A DNA stretch of 64,000 bases from Chitinophagales bacterium (lineage in GTDB: Bacteria; Bacteroidota; Bacteroidia; Chitinophagales; JADIYW01): positions 1-64,000 of the forward strand of contig JAGNZZ010000007.1 in NCBI GenBank assembly GCA_017984135.1. The letters are read 5' to 3'. The translations under genes and the position numbers were made by a program. Positions 16,821 through 26,668 of the stretch are shown one piece after another (within the stretch, counting starts at the first letter, position 1; the number at the start of each line of letters is the position of its first letter). The notes under the pieces are model-generated. The model was not told the origin of the DNA, ran no database searches, and saw only the letters and a program-made list of their open reading frames with translations.

Positions 16821-18104
16821 ATGAGCTACGAAGAAACACTTGATTATTTATATACAAAATTGCCTATGTTTTCACGCATTGGCAATCTCGCCATTAAAAA
16901 AGATTTAGATAATACATTTTCACTTTGTGAATTTTTAGGAAATCCTCATCATAAAATAAAAACTATACATATTGCAGGAACCAATGGAAAAGGTTCGGTG
17001 GCTCATATTTTAGCATCCGTTTTGCAAGAAGCAGGATACAAAACAGGGCTTTATACGTCGCCACATTTGAAAGATTTTAGAGAACGAATTAAAATAAACG
17101 GAAAGCCATGTAAAGAAAAATTTGTGATTCAATTCACAGATAAAATAAAACCTAAAATTGAAGAAATAGAACCATCTTTTTTTGAGATTACTGTAGCAAT
17201 GGCTTTTACTTATTTTGCGAAGAAAAAAGTGGATATTGCCATTATAGAAACAGGATTAGGTGGTCGTTTGGATTCAACAAATATTATACACCCGATATTG
17301 TCTATAATTACCAATATAGGTTTTGATCACCAGCAATTATTGGGAAATACTTTGCAAGAAATAGCAGCAGAAAAAGCAGGAATTATCAAAAAGGAAACGC
17401 CTGTTGTTATTGGCAAAAAACAACTTGAAACGTCGTCCATTTTTATAGAGCAAGCTACAAAAAAAAATGCTCCAATTATATTTTCTGATGATGTGGTTTC
17501 AGATGTGAAAACGGCCATAACATCAAACTATTTAATGATGGATGCAATGATTTCTAATCAAAGTTATAATGTATGTTGTGATATAAATTCCATCTATCAA
17601 ACTGAAAATATAAAAACAGTATTAACATCTATTCATGTTTTAAATGAAACAAAAAAGTTAGAAATAAAATCCAAAGCTATTCAATTGGGTTTTTATAAAG
17701 TCAAAAAAAATACTCAATTTCAAGGTAGATGGCAAACCATTTTAAATTCGCCCAGAGTAATCGTAGATGTTGGGCATAATGAAGATGGAATTATTAAAAT
17801 AAATGAACAGTTAAATCAAGAAAAATACAAGCAACTTCACATCATCTTTGGAATGGTAAAAGATAAAGATGTGGACACAATTTTGAGTGTACTACCCAAA
17901 AATGCAAATTATTATTTTACAGAGCCACCCATTCCAAGGAAATTAGAGTCAACTATTCTAAAAGAAAAGGCATCTAAATATCAATTAAACGGTGATGCAT
18001 TCAGCTCTCCAGTTGTAGCATTAGAATTTGCCAAAACTAAAGCAAATACAGATGATTTGATATTGGTTTGTGGAAGTTTTTTTGTTATTGCGGAAGTTTT
18101 ATAA
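16821..18104 (+). CDS. folC: Folylpolyglutamate synthase / dihydrofolate synthase
   Basis: 427 residues. The Mur-ligase-like ATP-binding loop GTNGKGSVAHILASVL, the folate loop YTSPHLKDFRERIKING, and ETGLGGRLDSTN are all present, with VDVGHNEDG in the C-terminal domain. It adds glutamate to dihydropteroate and tetrahydrofolate in the cytoplasm. Length is normal. A near -7 box (CATCTTTG, 16806-16813) sits 7 bases before the ATG, so an independent, nearly leaderless transcript is possible besides read-through from the TonB-type gene. Confidence 0.93.
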   Translation: MSYEETLDYLYTKLPMFSRIGNLAIKKDLDNTFSLCEFLGNPHHKIKTIHIAGTNGKGSVAHILASVLQEAGYKTGLYTSPHLKDFRERIKINGKPCKEKFVIQFTDKIKPKIEEIEPSFFEITVAMAFTYFAKKKVDIAIIETGLGGRLDSTNIIHPILSIITNIGFDHQQLLGNTLQEIAAEKAGIIKKETPVVIGKKQLETSSIFIEQATKKNAPIIFSDDVVSDVKTAITSNYLMMDAMISNQSYNVCCDINSIYQTENIKTVLTSIHVLNETKKLEIKSKAIQLGFYKVKKNTQFQGRWQTILNSPRVIVDVGHNEDGIIKINEQLNQEKYKQLHIIFGMVKDKDVDTILSVLPKNANYYFTEPPIPRKLESTILKEKASKYQLNGDAFSSPVVALEFAKTKANTDDLILVCGSFFVIAEVL

Positions 18105-18207
18105 TGCTGTAATTATTTGTCTTTTATTTTATATTTATAAAAAAAATCAACTAAAAAGTGTAAAATTCAATTTTTTGTTTAAATTGTGAAAAATTATTTT
18201 TAAAATC

Positions 18208-18600
18208 ATGGCTAAGAAAATCCCATTTACAGTAGAAAGAACCTTTAAATCTTCTCCTGCAATTTTGTATAATTTCTTGACAACACCATCTGGGTTAGTA
18301 CAATGGTTTGCAGATTATGTGGATTTAGATCCAAATGGAGAAGTGTTTACTTTTGAATGGAATGGAGATGAGCAAACTGCCGAAGTACTTAACTATGAAG
18401 AAGATGAGCACATTAAACTACGTTGGGAAGATGAAGAAGATGATAGAGCTTATTTTGAATACAAAATAAAAGTAACAGATATCACCAAAGAAACTATTTT
18501 GACAGTTACTGATTTTGCCTATAAAGAGGATGTTGCTAGTTCAAAAGAATTGTGGAACAGTCAATTAAATGATTTAGCCAAAGCATTGGGTAATGGTTAA
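18208..18600 (+). CDS. START-like (SRPBCC/AHSA1-type) domain protein
   Basis: 130 residues, very acidic. The sequence FTVERTFKSSPAILYNFLTT, GLVQWFADYVDLDPNGEVF and the C-terminal SSKELWNSQLNDLAKALG follow the START-like helix-grip fold family typical of Bacteroidota. These bind hydrophobic ligands or act as Hsp90 cochaperone-like proteins; the ligand here is unknown. No signal peptide. It ends 1 base before the 3' end of the convergent ABC ATPase gene. Confidence 0.8.
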   Translation: MAKKIPFTVERTFKSSPAILYNFLTTPSGLVQWFADYVDLDPNGEVFTFEWNGDEQTAEVLNYEEDEHIKLRWEDEEDDRAYFEYKIKVTDITKETILTVTDFAYKEDVASSKELWNSQLNDLAKALGNG

Positions 18601-18601
18601 T

Positions 18602-19336
18602 TTATTGACGCTGAAAATGTGAGTCATCTCGACTTATTGAATTATAGGCACACATATAAATAATTCCTGGATATTGTTCTATTAATTGATAATTGTGTGT
18701 AGCAAATACCATTGGCGTTTGCGTTTCCTTGAAAATGGAATAAAATAAATCCATTATTTCTGTGGTGGTTTCTGGGTCTAAATTTCCCGTTGGTTCATCA
18801 GCTAAAATAAGCTCCGGATTATTTAATAATGCTCGTGCAATAGTTACACGTTGTTGCTCGCCACCAGAAAGTTGATTAGGCATTTTATGAATCTTTTCGG
18901 AAAGTTTTACACGCTCTAAAGCATCTTGAATCGTATTCTTAATCTTATTTTTGTCTATCCAGCCGATGGCTTGCAACATGAATGCTAAGTTTTCAAAAAC
19001 TGTACGGTCACTTAATAATTGAAAATCTTGAAACACAATACCCAACCTTCTTCTTAAGTAAGGAACATCCGTACGTTTAATATTTTTTAAATTATAACCA
19101 CAAACATCCGCGTCACCTTTGGTAAATTCCAAGTCGCCATATAGCGTTTTTAATAAACTACTTTTTCCACTTCCTGTTTTTCCAATTAAATAAATAAAAT
19201 CGCCTTTACGAACTTCAAAATTTACATTTTCTAAAACCAAGTGTTTGTCGTGAAAAATAGAAGCATTTTTTATATCCACAATTCGTGGCATTACTCTAGT
19301 TACTGTTGGATTGTTAATTTCTATTACTTCGCCCAT
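18602..19336 (-). CDS. ftsE: FtsE-like ABC transporter ATP-binding protein
   Basis: 244 residues. Walker A ([14 protein letters not shown]), Q-loop region ([15 protein letters not shown]), signature [15 protein letters not shown] and Walker [14 protein letters not shown] are intact. Close similarity to FtsE suggests a role with FtsX in controlling peptidoglycan hydrolases at division. No ftsX is adjacent in this window, but separated ftsE/ftsX is common in Bacteroidota. A LolD-type role cannot be excluded. Confidence 0.82.
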   Translation of the reverse strand: MGEVIEINNPTVTRVMPRIVDIKNASIFHDKHLVLENVNFEVRKGDFIYLIGKTGSGKSSLLKTLYGDLEFTKGDADVCGYNLKNIKRTDVPYLRRRLGIVFQDFQLLSDRTVFENLAFMLQAIGWIDKNKIKNTIQDALERVKLSEKIHKMPNQLSGGEQQRVTIARALLNNPELILADEPTGNLDPETTTEIMDLFYSIFKETQTPMVFATHNYQLIEQYPGIIYMCAYNSISRDDSHFQRQ

Positions 19337-19427
19337 ATTCTATACTGTTTTCTTGCAAAACGTACATTGCAAATTATTGTTTCAATAAATCACCTAAAAA
19401 TAGATAAAATTTAGCTCTAAGATTTTG

Positions 19428-19435
19428 TACTTTTG
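19428..19435 (+). promoter_or_regulatory. -7 promoter box of hemE
   Basis: TACTTTTG matches TAnnTTTG. It ends 6 bases before ATG 19442, so the mRNA probably begins at or within a base or two of the start codon. It overlaps the alternative upstream TTG 19433, which is therefore unlikely to be used. Confidence 0.55.
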
Positions 19436-19441
19436 CCCATT

Positions 19442-20461
19442 ATGTTGAAAAATGATTTGCTTTTAAGAGCTGCCAAAGGAGAATTTACAGAGCGTATTCC
19501 TATTTGGTTAATGCGACAAGCGGGACGAATTTTACCCGAATATAGAGCTGTGCGCAGCAGCGTAAATGGATTTAAAGAGTTAGTGAAAAATCCGGAATTG
19601 ATTTGCGAAGTCACCATTCAGCCAGTGGATATTTTAGATGTAGATGCAGCCATTATCTTTTCAGATATTTTAGTAATACCGGAAGCAATGGGTTTGAATT
19701 ATGAAATGATTGAAAGCAAAGGTCCATTTTTTCCAAAAACAATCATAAATGAATACGATGTTGAACAACTTACAACAAATGTAGTTCCTAATCTACAATA
19801 TGTATTTGACTCTATAAAATTAACAAAAACTACTTTAAACAATAGAGTTCCATTAATAGGATTTGCAGGAGCACCTTGGACTATTTTTTCGTATATGATT
19901 GAAGGGAAAGGAAGTAAAACATTTTCTCAAGCAAAGAAAATGTTATATACAAATCCAACATTATCTCATCAATTATTGGACAAAATAACTACCTCAACAA
20001 TTGTTTATCTACAAGAACAAATTAAATGTGGTGCTGATATTGTACAAGTATTTGACAGTTGGGCTGGCGTTTTAAGCAAAGCGCAATATGTAGAGTTTGC
20101 ACTGCCTTATATGCAACGAATTGCAGCTGCCATACAAGATGTACCTGTAATTTTATTTGCCAAAGATGCTCATTATATTTTGCAAGAATTTGCTGCTACT
20201 AATTGTTCTGTTATTGGTTTAGATTGGACAATTGACCCGCAAAAGGCTAGGAGTGAAGCACCTACCAAATCGTTACAAGGCAATTTGGATCCTTGTGTGT
20301 TATATGCTGATCGTGCAACCATAAAAAGCGAAACAGAAAAAATGTTGAATGCCTTTGGTGGCCAACAATACATTTGTAATTTAGGTCATGGCGTTTATCC
20401 AGATGTTGATTTTGAAAAAGTGAAATATTTCATTGAGACGGTAAAGAATTTTAAGGCATAA
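19442..20461 (+). CDS. hemE: Uroporphyrinogen decarboxylase
   Basis: About 339 residues from ATG 19442. An upstream in-frame TTG at 19433 overlaps the promoter box and is rejected. The N-terminal RIPIWLMRQAGRILPEYR carries the family's substrate-binding arginines. FAGAPWTIFSYMIEG, VFDSWAGVLS and CNLGHGVYPDVD complete the pattern. It decarboxylates uroporphyrinogen III to coproporphyrinogen III in haem synthesis. It stands alone here with no other hem genes nearby. Confidence 0.95.
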   Translation: MLKNDLLLRAAKGEFTERIPIWLMRQAGRILPEYRAVRSSVNGFKELVKNPELICEVTIQPVDILDVDAAIIFSDILVIPEAMGLNYEMIESKGPFFPKTIINEYDVEQLTTNVVPNLQYVFDSIKLTKTTLNNRVPLIGFAGAPWTIFSYMIEGKGSKTFSQAKKMLYTNPTLSHQLLDKITTSTIVYLQEQIKCGADIVQVFDSWAGVLSKAQYVEFALPYMQRIAAAIQDVPVILFAKDAHYILQEFAATNCSVIGLDWTIDPQKARSEAPTKSLQGNLDPCVLYADRATIKSETEKMLNAFGGQQYICNLGHGVYPDVDFEKVKYFIETVKNFKA

Positions 20462-20506
20462 TCATTTAATTTTTACTTTATTTTAGTTCATTTTTGTTAA
20501 ATTTTT

Positions 20507-20537
20507 CCGTTTAAGAACTAAAATTACCGTCTGCTAA
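20507..20537 (+). promoter_or_regulatory. Paired direct-repeat element, copy 1 (putative LytTR activator site)
   Basis: Two half-sites start with CCGT at 20507 (CCGTTTAAG) and 20527 (CCGTCTGCT), a period of exactly 20 bp. A near -7 box TAATTTTA (20567-20574) lies about 30 bases downstream and the ATG at 20595. From 20507 to 20535 it matches 22 of 29 positions of the element at 50718-50746. Tandem half-sites about two helical turns apart directly upstream of the core promoter are the known geometry of LytTR-family activators. A LytTR regulator is encoded at 20962. Binding is inferred. Confidence 0.6.
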
Positions 20538-20594
20538 TTATAAAAACAATTTGTTTGAGTTGGGTATAATTTTACATCAACAAAAACAAATAAC

Positions 20595-20849
20595 ATGAAA
20601 AATTTAATCAAAAGAGCAGATGCAGTTAATCAATCATTAATTGCTCGCACAGCACCAAAAACATCAAAAGCCTTATTTTTAATTTTAATGATTACTGTCG
20701 CTTTCTTTAGCTCCTGTGCACGACAAAGTGCAAGTGGTTGTGGCGCTTGGATTTGCAAAAGCAACATGAAAATGCAAAATGATAAAAAATATCAAAAACA
20801 TATCGTAAATATTTATAAATGCCCATCCGCAGTTGCATCTGCAAGATGA
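20595..20849 (+). CDS. Small Cys-containing protein, possible lipoprotein
   Basis: 84 residues, not recognised. A basic N-terminal stretch of about 25 residues precedes a hydrophobic segment (ALFLILMITVAFF) ending in SSC, with Cys41 as a possible lipobox cysteine. The long N region is unusual for a lipoprotein. The mature part is short, basic and contains a CGAWIC motif and one more Cys. It is preceded by the direct-repeat element at 20507 and followed by a strong terminator, so it is a single-gene unit. The next gene is the LytTR regulator. Confidence 0.7.
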   Translation: MKNLIKRADAVNQSLIARTAPKTSKALFLILMITVAFFSSCARQSASGCGAWICKSNMKMQNDKKYQKHIVNIYKCPSAVASAR

Positions 20850-20873
20850 TTATTTACATAAGTTATTTTGTGA

Positions 20874-20910
20874 ACAGGAATAGGTGGAAAATGTCTATTT
20901 CTGTTTTTTT
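20874..20910 (+). terminator. Rho-independent terminator after the small Cys-containing protein
   Basis: Stem ACAGGAATAG (20874-20883) with CTATTTCTGT (20895-20904), containing one G-U pair, an 11-base loop, then a T run. It separates the small gene from the LytTR regulator. Confidence 0.82.
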
Positions 20911-20961
20911 ATTGATTTTCTCTTTAATTTTCATTATTTTTAATATACAAAACTATAACAC

Positions 20962-21741
20962 ATGAATACTTTAATTGTAGAAGATGATCCCATTTTTAGG
21001 GATATGCTTTTGGAAATGCTGCCGAAAGCCTCAGTAAAAACAAATGTTAAGGCTTCTTGCCCAACACTCAGGCAAGCCAAAGAAGCATTGGCACAACACA
21101 AACCACAATTGCTTTTATTAGATGTGGAACTACCAGATGGTAAAGGTGTAGAATTGCTACAAGAATTTGAGGAGCATGAACACGGCGATTTTGAAACTAT
21201 TTTTATTACTTCACATGACAAGTATGCCATTGAAGCCATTAAGAAAAATGCAACAGACTATTTGTTAAAACCGATTAAGTTATCAGAACTTAATCAGGCA
21301 TTACAGAAAGTAAAACGCAGAATTGAAGCGTATGAAAAATTATTGAAAGTGGATGAATTGTCCAATCATGTTGAAAAATTGGATAAGCAAAATCTTCAAG
21401 AGCAAAAATTGATGATTAATACCAATGATGGTACTATTTTTATTAAAGTAAAGGATATCATCAAATTGGAGTCAGAGAGTAATTACACGGTTTTTTATTT
21501 AGAAAACAACAAAAAAGTAATTGCCTCTAAAACCTTATCCGTTTTTGAAGAAATTTTAGAAAGTTTAAATTTTATGCGAATCCATCGCTCGTATGTAGTA
21601 AATCTTACAAAAATTTTGAATATCGAAAATAATTCGAATAATTACTTTACACAATTAAGCGATGGAAGTAAAGTTGAAATATCTAGAAGAAAGAAAAAAG
21701 ATTTTTTTGAGAAAATTACAGTAAATCACAATAATACATAA
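20962..21741 (+). CDS. LytTR-family response regulator
   Basis: 259 residues. The receiver domain has the acidic pair in IVEDDP, the phospho-acceptor Asp54 in LLLDVELPDG and the conserved Lys in YLLKPIK. The C-terminal domain from about residue 145 to 250 is LytTR: IFIKVKDIIKLESESNYTVF ... FMRIHRSYVVNLTKI ... LSDGSKVEISRRKK. LytTR domains bind tandem direct repeats and usually activate transcription. No histidine kinase gene adjoins it. The direct-repeat element 0.4 kb upstream, shared with a second promoter at 50.7 kb, is a plausible target. Confidence 0.93.
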   Translation: MNTLIVEDDPIFRDMLLEMLPKASVKTNVKASCPTLRQAKEALAQHKPQLLLLDVELPDGKGVELLQEFEEHEHGDFETIFITSHDKYAIEAIKKNATDYLLKPIKLSELNQALQKVKRRIEAYEKLLKVDELSNHVEKLDKQNLQEQKLMINTNDGTIFIKVKDIIKLESESNYTVFYLENNKKVIASKTLSVFEEILESLNFMRIHRSYVVNLTKILNIENNSNNYFTQLSDGSKVEISRRKKKDFFEKITVNHNNT

Positions 21742-21748
21742 ATTGTAT

Positions 21749-22990
21749 TTAGTGATGATCTTTGTTTAGTTCATGTCCCATTTTATCTCGTTTTGTTTCC
21801 AAATATTTTTTATTGAAAGGATTGGGAACAATTTGGATAGGGATATTTTCTACTATTTCTAAACCATACCCATTTAAAGCAGCTCTTTTTTTAGGGTTAT
21901 TGGTAATTAATTTCATTTTGGTCACATTCAAATCACGAAGAATTTGGGCGCCAATTCCGAAATCGCGTTGGTCGGCTTTAAATCCTAATGCGATATTGGC
22001 ATCTACTGTATCCATGCCTTCTTCTTGTAATTTATAGGCTTTAAGCTTATTCATAAAGCCAATGCCACGACCTTCTTGCATCATGTATAAAATAACGCCT
22101 TTGCCTTCTTTTTCAACCATTTTCATGGCATTGTGTAATTGGTCGCCACAATCGCAACGCATAGAGCCTAAAATATCGCCGGTAATACAAGAAGAATGTA
22201 CGCGTACCAACACAGGATCATCAATTTCCCATTCTCCTTTTACTAAAGCAAAGTGTTCGTCATTGCTGCCAGATTGTTTGTATGCTACTAATTTAAAGTC
22301 GCCGTATTTTGTAGGCATATTTACTTCCACTTCACGTGCAATCATTCTGTCGTGTTGCAATCTATATTCCACTAAATCCTTTATAGAAACAATAGGCATG
22401 TCAAATTTGTCAGCGATTAAATATAAATCGTTTAAACGAGCACATTCGCCATCTTCTTTTAAAATTTCTACTAATAAACCTGCAGGTTCAAATCCTGCCA
22501 AACGCGCCAAATCAATGGCTGCTTCGGTATGTCCTGTTCTGCGAAGAACACCTTCTTTTTTTGCTTTTAACGGAAAAATATGACCAGGTTTTCCAAGTTC
22601 ATCGGGTCGAGTATTTTTATCTACCAATGCCAAAACAGTTTTTGCTCTATCGGATGCAGAAATTCCGGTGGTGCAACCATGTCCAATTAAATCAACCGAC
22701 ACGGTAAAAGGTGTTTCGTAATGAGATGAATTAGAATTAACCATTAAGTCTAATTGTAATTCGTCACATCGATCTTCCACTAAAGGTGCGCAAATTAAAC
22801 CACGACCATGTGTAGCCATAAAGTTGATAACTTCAGGCGTTGCGTTGCGTGCTGCGGTGATGAAATCGCCTTCGTTTTCACGGTCTTCATCATCTACTAC
22901 GATGACGATTTTTCCGTTGCGTACAGCCTCAATGGCACTTTCTATGGTGTCTAATTGGCTCTTAGTTTCTTGATGTTGGTTGCCAGACAT
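21749..22990 (-). CDS. ribBA: Bifunctional DHBP synthase / GTP cyclohydrolase II
   Basis: 413 residues. The N-terminal RibB half has [27 protein letters not shown] and [16 protein letters not shown]. The C-terminal RibA half has the zinc ligands in [19 protein letters not shown], and [14 protein letters not shown]. Both halves look intact, so it should start both branches of riboflavin synthesis. Its start lies 29 bases inside the 3' end of the glycosyltransferase gene, suggesting co-transcription. No FMN riboswitch is seen. Confidence 0.95.
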   Translation of the reverse strand: MSGNQHQETKSQLDTIESAIEAVRNGKIVIVVDDEDRENEGDFITAARNATPEVINFMATHGRGLICAPLVEDRCDELQLDLMVNSNSSHYETPFTVSVDLIGHGCTTGISASDRAKTVLALVDKNTRPDELGKPGHIFPLKAKKEGVLRRTGHTEAAIDLARLAGFEPAGLLVEILKEDGECARLNDLYLIADKFDMPIVSIKDLVEYRLQHDRMIAREVEVNMPTKYGDFKLVAYKQSGSNDEHFALVKGEWEIDDPVLVRVHSSCITGDILGSMRCDCGDQLHNAMKMVEKEGKGVILYMMQEGRGIGFMNKLKAYKLQEEGMDTVDANIALGFKADQRDFGIGAQILRDLNVTKMKLITNNPKKRAALNGYGLEIVENIPIQIVPNPFNKKYLETKRDKMGHELNKDHH

Positions 22991-24095
22991 TTGTTTTTAC
23001 TCCTTTACAAAATTTAATAAAACCGATTAAAACGGCCAAGTTCATAATTATAAAATAATGAAACTTGCGCAATGGTTTAAATTGCACTCCAAAAGTAAAC
23101 AAAAGCAAGTCAATTATTGGTAAAAATAAGGTTACGATTAAGATAAACAATGTGTATTCTAATAGTAAAATATAGTAAATAACAATTAGAAAAAACGGAG
23201 TAAACCATCTTATAATTTTATGTGAAATGAAAATAAATCCTACTTCTGAATGAAATTGGAATGCTATTTTCTTGAAATGCCATAGATTTTGAAAGTTGCC
23301 TGTTGAAATTCTAATCTTTCTAAAAAATTCTTGCTTCCAATTGGTAAGTAAATCTTCATAACAAATAGCATCTTTGTTAAGAATTGATTTATATTTTTTG
23401 AGCAATACATTGAATCCAACAAAAAAATCATCTACCATGAAGTTAGTTGGAATTTTAGTAAAAACTTCATTTCTGATAGCATAACAGCCACCGGATGGAC
23501 CTAAAATTTTTCCATATACAATACTTTCATTTTGTTTTATTTCTGTTTCATAATTCCAGTATTCCATTTCAAATTTATTGTCATTTTTTTGTGGTTGAAT
23601 ATTTGCATCTACTAACCCAATACGAGCATCTTTAAAATACTTAACTATCTCTAAAATGGTGTTTTGTGTGAAAAGAATATTGGCATCTGTAAGTATTAAA
23701 ATAGCATTTTTATCTTCAATTTTTTGTTCAATAATTTGATTTAAAATACTAGGCTTTCCTTGCCTTTCCGTAAATTCAACAAGGTGTAAATTGATTTCAT
23801 TAAATTGATTTTCAAGAATAGATTTTGTAGCATCTGTACAATTATCTAATCCGATGAAAATGCTTATTTTTTCTTTCGGATAATTTGTTTGTAAGATGCT
23901 ATTTAGTTTATGTGCAATAACTTTTTCTTCATTGCAAACAGGAATAATAATGTTGACTATTGGAAGTTCATCTTTATATGAAAACATATTAAAATTTAAT
24001 ACGTTATCTTTTGCTTTTTGCTTCACAAAAATTGGGTAAAGGATGTAGGCGTACATCAAAATTATGAAGCAGATTATCAATAGTATAAAACTCAA
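22962..24095 (-). CDS. Membrane-associated family 2 glycosyltransferase
   Basis: 377 residues, start codon TTG. An N-terminal membrane segment is followed by a GT2 domain: [46 protein letters not shown] (DxD-like) and [30 protein letters not shown] resembles the QxxRW-type acceptor motif. Three hydrophobic segments follow at the C-terminus. This resembles poly-hexose or cell-surface polysaccharide synthases of the cellulose-synthase-like type. The sugar is unknown. It overlaps ribBA by 29 bases. Confidence 0.85.
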   Translation of the reverse strand: MSFILLIICFIILMYAYILYPIFVKQKAKDNVLNFNMFSYKDELPIVNIIIPVCNEEKVIAHKLNSILQTNYPKEKISIFIGLDNCTDATKSILENQFNEINLHLVEFTERQGKPSILNQIIEQKIEDKNAILILTDANILFTQNTILEIVKYFKDARIGLVDANIQPQKNDNKFEMEYWNYETEIKQNESIVYGKILGPSGGCYAIRNEVFTKIPTNFMVDDFFVGFNVLLKKYKSILNKDAICYEDLLTNWKQEFFRKIRISTGNFQNLWHFKKIAFQFHSEVGFIFISHKIIRWFTPFFLIVIYYILLLEYTLFILIVTLFLPIIDLLLFTFGVQFKPLRKFHYFIIMNLAVLIGFIKFCKGVKTNVWQPTSRN

Positions 24096-24152
24096 TGTTA
24101 TTTAAATTCGGTTTATTTTAATCTTGTTTATGTTGATTGTATTATTAATTTA

Positions 24153-25616
24153 TCAATCACTTGCTCTATTTTTATACGTAAATAATTGTTGACTCAATTT
24201 CTTTAAATTACTATAGATATTGGAATACCATTCACCTCTGAAAATTACGGAATCTCTATTGGCTTTATATGTTAAGAATAAAGCTAAAGGCATTAAAATT
24301 AAAGACGCTAACCACATGCCAGCAAATGGTGGAATAACCATATTTTTCGCAAGTTTTTCACCTATTACATTCAAAACATGAAATACTACAAAATATAAAA
24401 CAGCAATTAGAATAGGTACGCCAAATCCACCTTTTCGAACAATAGCACCCATGGAACAACCTACAAATAATAAGACTAAGCATGCAAACGATAAACTGAA
24501 TTTTTTATACCATTCACAATACATTGCAACATAATTGGATTCTTTGTATTCTAAATCTGAAATTGCCATTTGTGAGTAATTGATCACACTACTTACATTG
24601 CTTCGTGCTATGTTTAGCATGCTTCGAGTAATATTATTGCTGAATATATCTTCTATCTGTATTTTGGTTGGAGTGGCAAATGGTTTTAAGCTATCATTTT
24701 CTATTACTATTTTATTGGAAGCAAAATAGTTTCCGTTGTTCTGTTTTATCTCTTTTATTTTATTTAGAATATCTTTTTCAGTGGAATCGGCTTCATGCAT
24801 CAACTGTTTGGAGTTGTACATCATGTAATGTGATTTAAACAACGATTCGTCTGTACGTGACATTTTAAACTCAGTTAGGTCAAATACTTTTCTCCATTGT
24901 TTAAATTCCATGATAGTTTGTTCGGGCTGAGGCTCACCTGTTTGGCTCACTCTTTTTTTGATGTCTTGATATTGTTTGCCATTGAATAACGTTAAAATCA
25001 AAAATTGTCCGGAGTTACTCAAGGCGATATCTCCTTTTTTTGCTAAAACTATATTGTCATTTCCTTTTCCGTCAGAATGATCGTACACCATGATATCATG
25101 TAAGGTTTTATTGTCGGCTTCTTTTTTATTTACTTTAATAGCGAAGCCAGAAATTCCTCTATAAAAAACACCTTCAGTTATATCCAGTGCTGGTTTTTGT
25201 TTGCGAATATCAAATAATAACGAATAAAATTTTAAATGCACTTTGGGTAAGATATTGTCGGAAAAATAAAATGCCAATCCAGCTAAAAAAATGCTAAATA
25301 CAATTAAGCTACCCATAATACGAAGTAATGATAAACCACCAGATTTATAAGCAGTAAGCTCATTATTTTCGCCTAAATTCCCAATAACCATAGTAGAAGC
25401 CAATAATATAGCTAGAGGCAAAGCCATAGGAGTAATGGTGAGCGTGAATAAACCTACTAGTTTTGCAATAAGAGCTAATTCTATTCCTTTCCCAACGATA
25501 TCGTCAATATATTTCCATAGAAATTGCATCATGAAAATAAAGGACGTTAATCCAAAAGTAATGATTAATGGTAAAATAAAACTACCTAAAACAACTCTGT
25601 CGATACGTTTGAGCAT
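24153..25616 (-). CDS. LptF/LptG-type permease (YjgP/YjgQ family)
   Basis: 487 residues. Two or three N-terminal membrane segments (including FILPLIITFGLTSFIFMMQF) and three at the C-terminus flank a large periplasmic region of jellyroll type, the layout of LptF and LptG. GNLGENNELTAYKSGGLSLL is the family's conserved cytoplasmic coupling region. It would form the inner-membrane part of the LptB2FG lipopolysaccharide exporter. Whether it is LptF or LptG is not decided. It is divergent from rpoD, sharing a 131-base intergenic region. Confidence 0.9.
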   Translation of the reverse strand: MLKRIDRVVLGSFILPLIITFGLTSFIFMMQFLWKYIDDIVGKGIELALIAKLVGLFTLTITPMALPLAILLASTMVIGNLGENNELTAYKSGGLSLLRIMGSLIVFSIFLAGLAFYFSDNILPKVHLKFYSLLFDIRKQKPALDITEGVFYRGISGFAIKVNKKEADNKTLHDIMVYDHSDGKGNDNIVLAKKGDIALSNSGQFLILTLFNGKQYQDIKKRVSQTGEPQPEQTIMEFKQWRKVFDLTEFKMSRTDESLFKSHYMMYNSKQLMHEADSTEKDILNKIKEIKQNNGNYFASNKIVIENDSLKPFATPTKIQIEDIFSNNITRSMLNIARSNVSSVINYSQMAISDLEYKESNYVAMYCEWYKKFSLSFACLVLLFVGCSMGAIVRKGGFGVPILIAVLYFVVFHVLNVIGEKLAKNMVIPPFAGMWLASLILMPLALFLTYKANRDSVIFRGEWYSNIYSNLKKLSQQLFTYKNRASD

Positions 25617-25684
25617 GATTTTTATTACGTTGCTAAAATAGTAATTAAATTATAAAAGGTTGATGTTAATCTAATATTAAGATA

Positions 25685-25715
25685 TTGACATTCAGCTTTT
25701 AAATTATTAATTTTG
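25685..25715 (+). promoter_or_regulatory. Promoter of rpoD
   Basis: TTG at 25685-25687 and TAATTTTG at 25708-25715 are separated by 20 bases, close to the Bacteroidota TTTG-N19-TAnnTTTG consensus. The predicted leader is about 25-30 bases. Confidence 0.65.
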
Positions 25716-25747
25716 CACTCTTTTTATAATCATCCAATTAATAAAAC

Positions 25748-26617
25748 ATGCGTCAGCTCAAGATTACCAAATCCATTACTAACCGCGAGAGCCAATCCTT
25801 AGAGAAATATTTACAAGAAATCGGAAAAGTAGACCTCTTAACTCCAGAAGAAGAAGTGGACTTGGCTCAACGTATTCGTGCCGGTGATCAACGTGCATTA
25901 GAACGTTTAACAAAAGCCAATTTGCGTTTCGTGGTGTCTGTGGCAAAACAGTATCAAAACCAAGGTTTAACATTAAGTGACTTAATTAATGAAGGTAACT
26001 TAGGATTAATTAAAGCAGCTCAACGTTTTGATGAAACTCGAGGATTTAAATTTATTTCATACGCTGTTTGGTGGATTCGTCAATCAATTTTGCAAGCATT
26101 GGCTGAGCAATCTCGGATAGTTCGTTTGCCATTAAATAAAGTAGGTTCATTAAATAAAATCAATAAAGCATTTTCCAACCTAGAACAAGAATTTGAACGG
26201 GAACCATCTGCAGATGAATTAGCAGAAATTTTAGAAATAACCCGTGAAGAAGTAGAAACTACTTTAGGTGTTGCAGCACGTCACGTTTCTGTTGATGCTC
26301 CTTTCCAAGAAGGTGAAGAAAATTCGTTGTTAGACGTTTTAGAAAATACATCGGCTCCAAGAACTGATTCACAATTGGAATATTTAGAATCATTAAGAAA
26401 AGAAATAGAACGTTCATTATCCACTTTAACGGATAGACAGAAAGATGTAATTAAATATTATTTCGGAATTGGCGTGGAGCATCCAATGTCATTAGAAGAT
26501 ATTGGTGAAAAATTTGGCTTAACACGTGAACGCGTTCGTCAAATTAAAGATAAAGCAATTAATAAATTAAGAGCCACATCAAGAAGCAAATTGTTGAAAA
26601 ATTATTTAGGAAACTAA
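25748..26617 (+). CDS. rpoD: Primary RNA polymerase sigma factor (short Bacteroidota type)
   Basis: 289 residues. Region 1.2 is seen in [20 protein letters not shown], region 2 in [20 protein letters not shown] and [20 protein letters not shown], then region 3, and region 4 in [20 protein letters not shown]. Region 1.1 and the long non-conserved insert of proteobacterial sigma-70 are absent, as is usual for the Bacteroidota primary sigma that reads TAnnTTTG promoters. It is followed 51 bases later by the long GAPDH gene in the same direction. Confidence 0.95.
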   Translation: MRQLKITKSITNRESQSLEKYLQEIGKVDLLTPEEEVDLAQRIRAGDQRALERLTKANLRFVVSVAKQYQNQGLTLSDLINEGNLGLIKAAQRFDETRGFKFISYAVWWIRQSILQALAEQSRIVRLPLNKVGSLNKINKAFSNLEQEFEREPSADELAEILEITREEVETTLGVAARHVSVDAPFQEGEENSLLDVLENTSAPRTDSQLEYLESLRKEIERSLSTLTDRQKDVIKYYFGIGVEHPMSLEDIGEKFGLTRERVRQIKDKAINKLRATSRSKLLKNYLGN

Positions 26618-26668
26618 GTATCGTCTTTTAAAATCTTGTAAAAAAATCTAAACATAAACATAAAAAAA

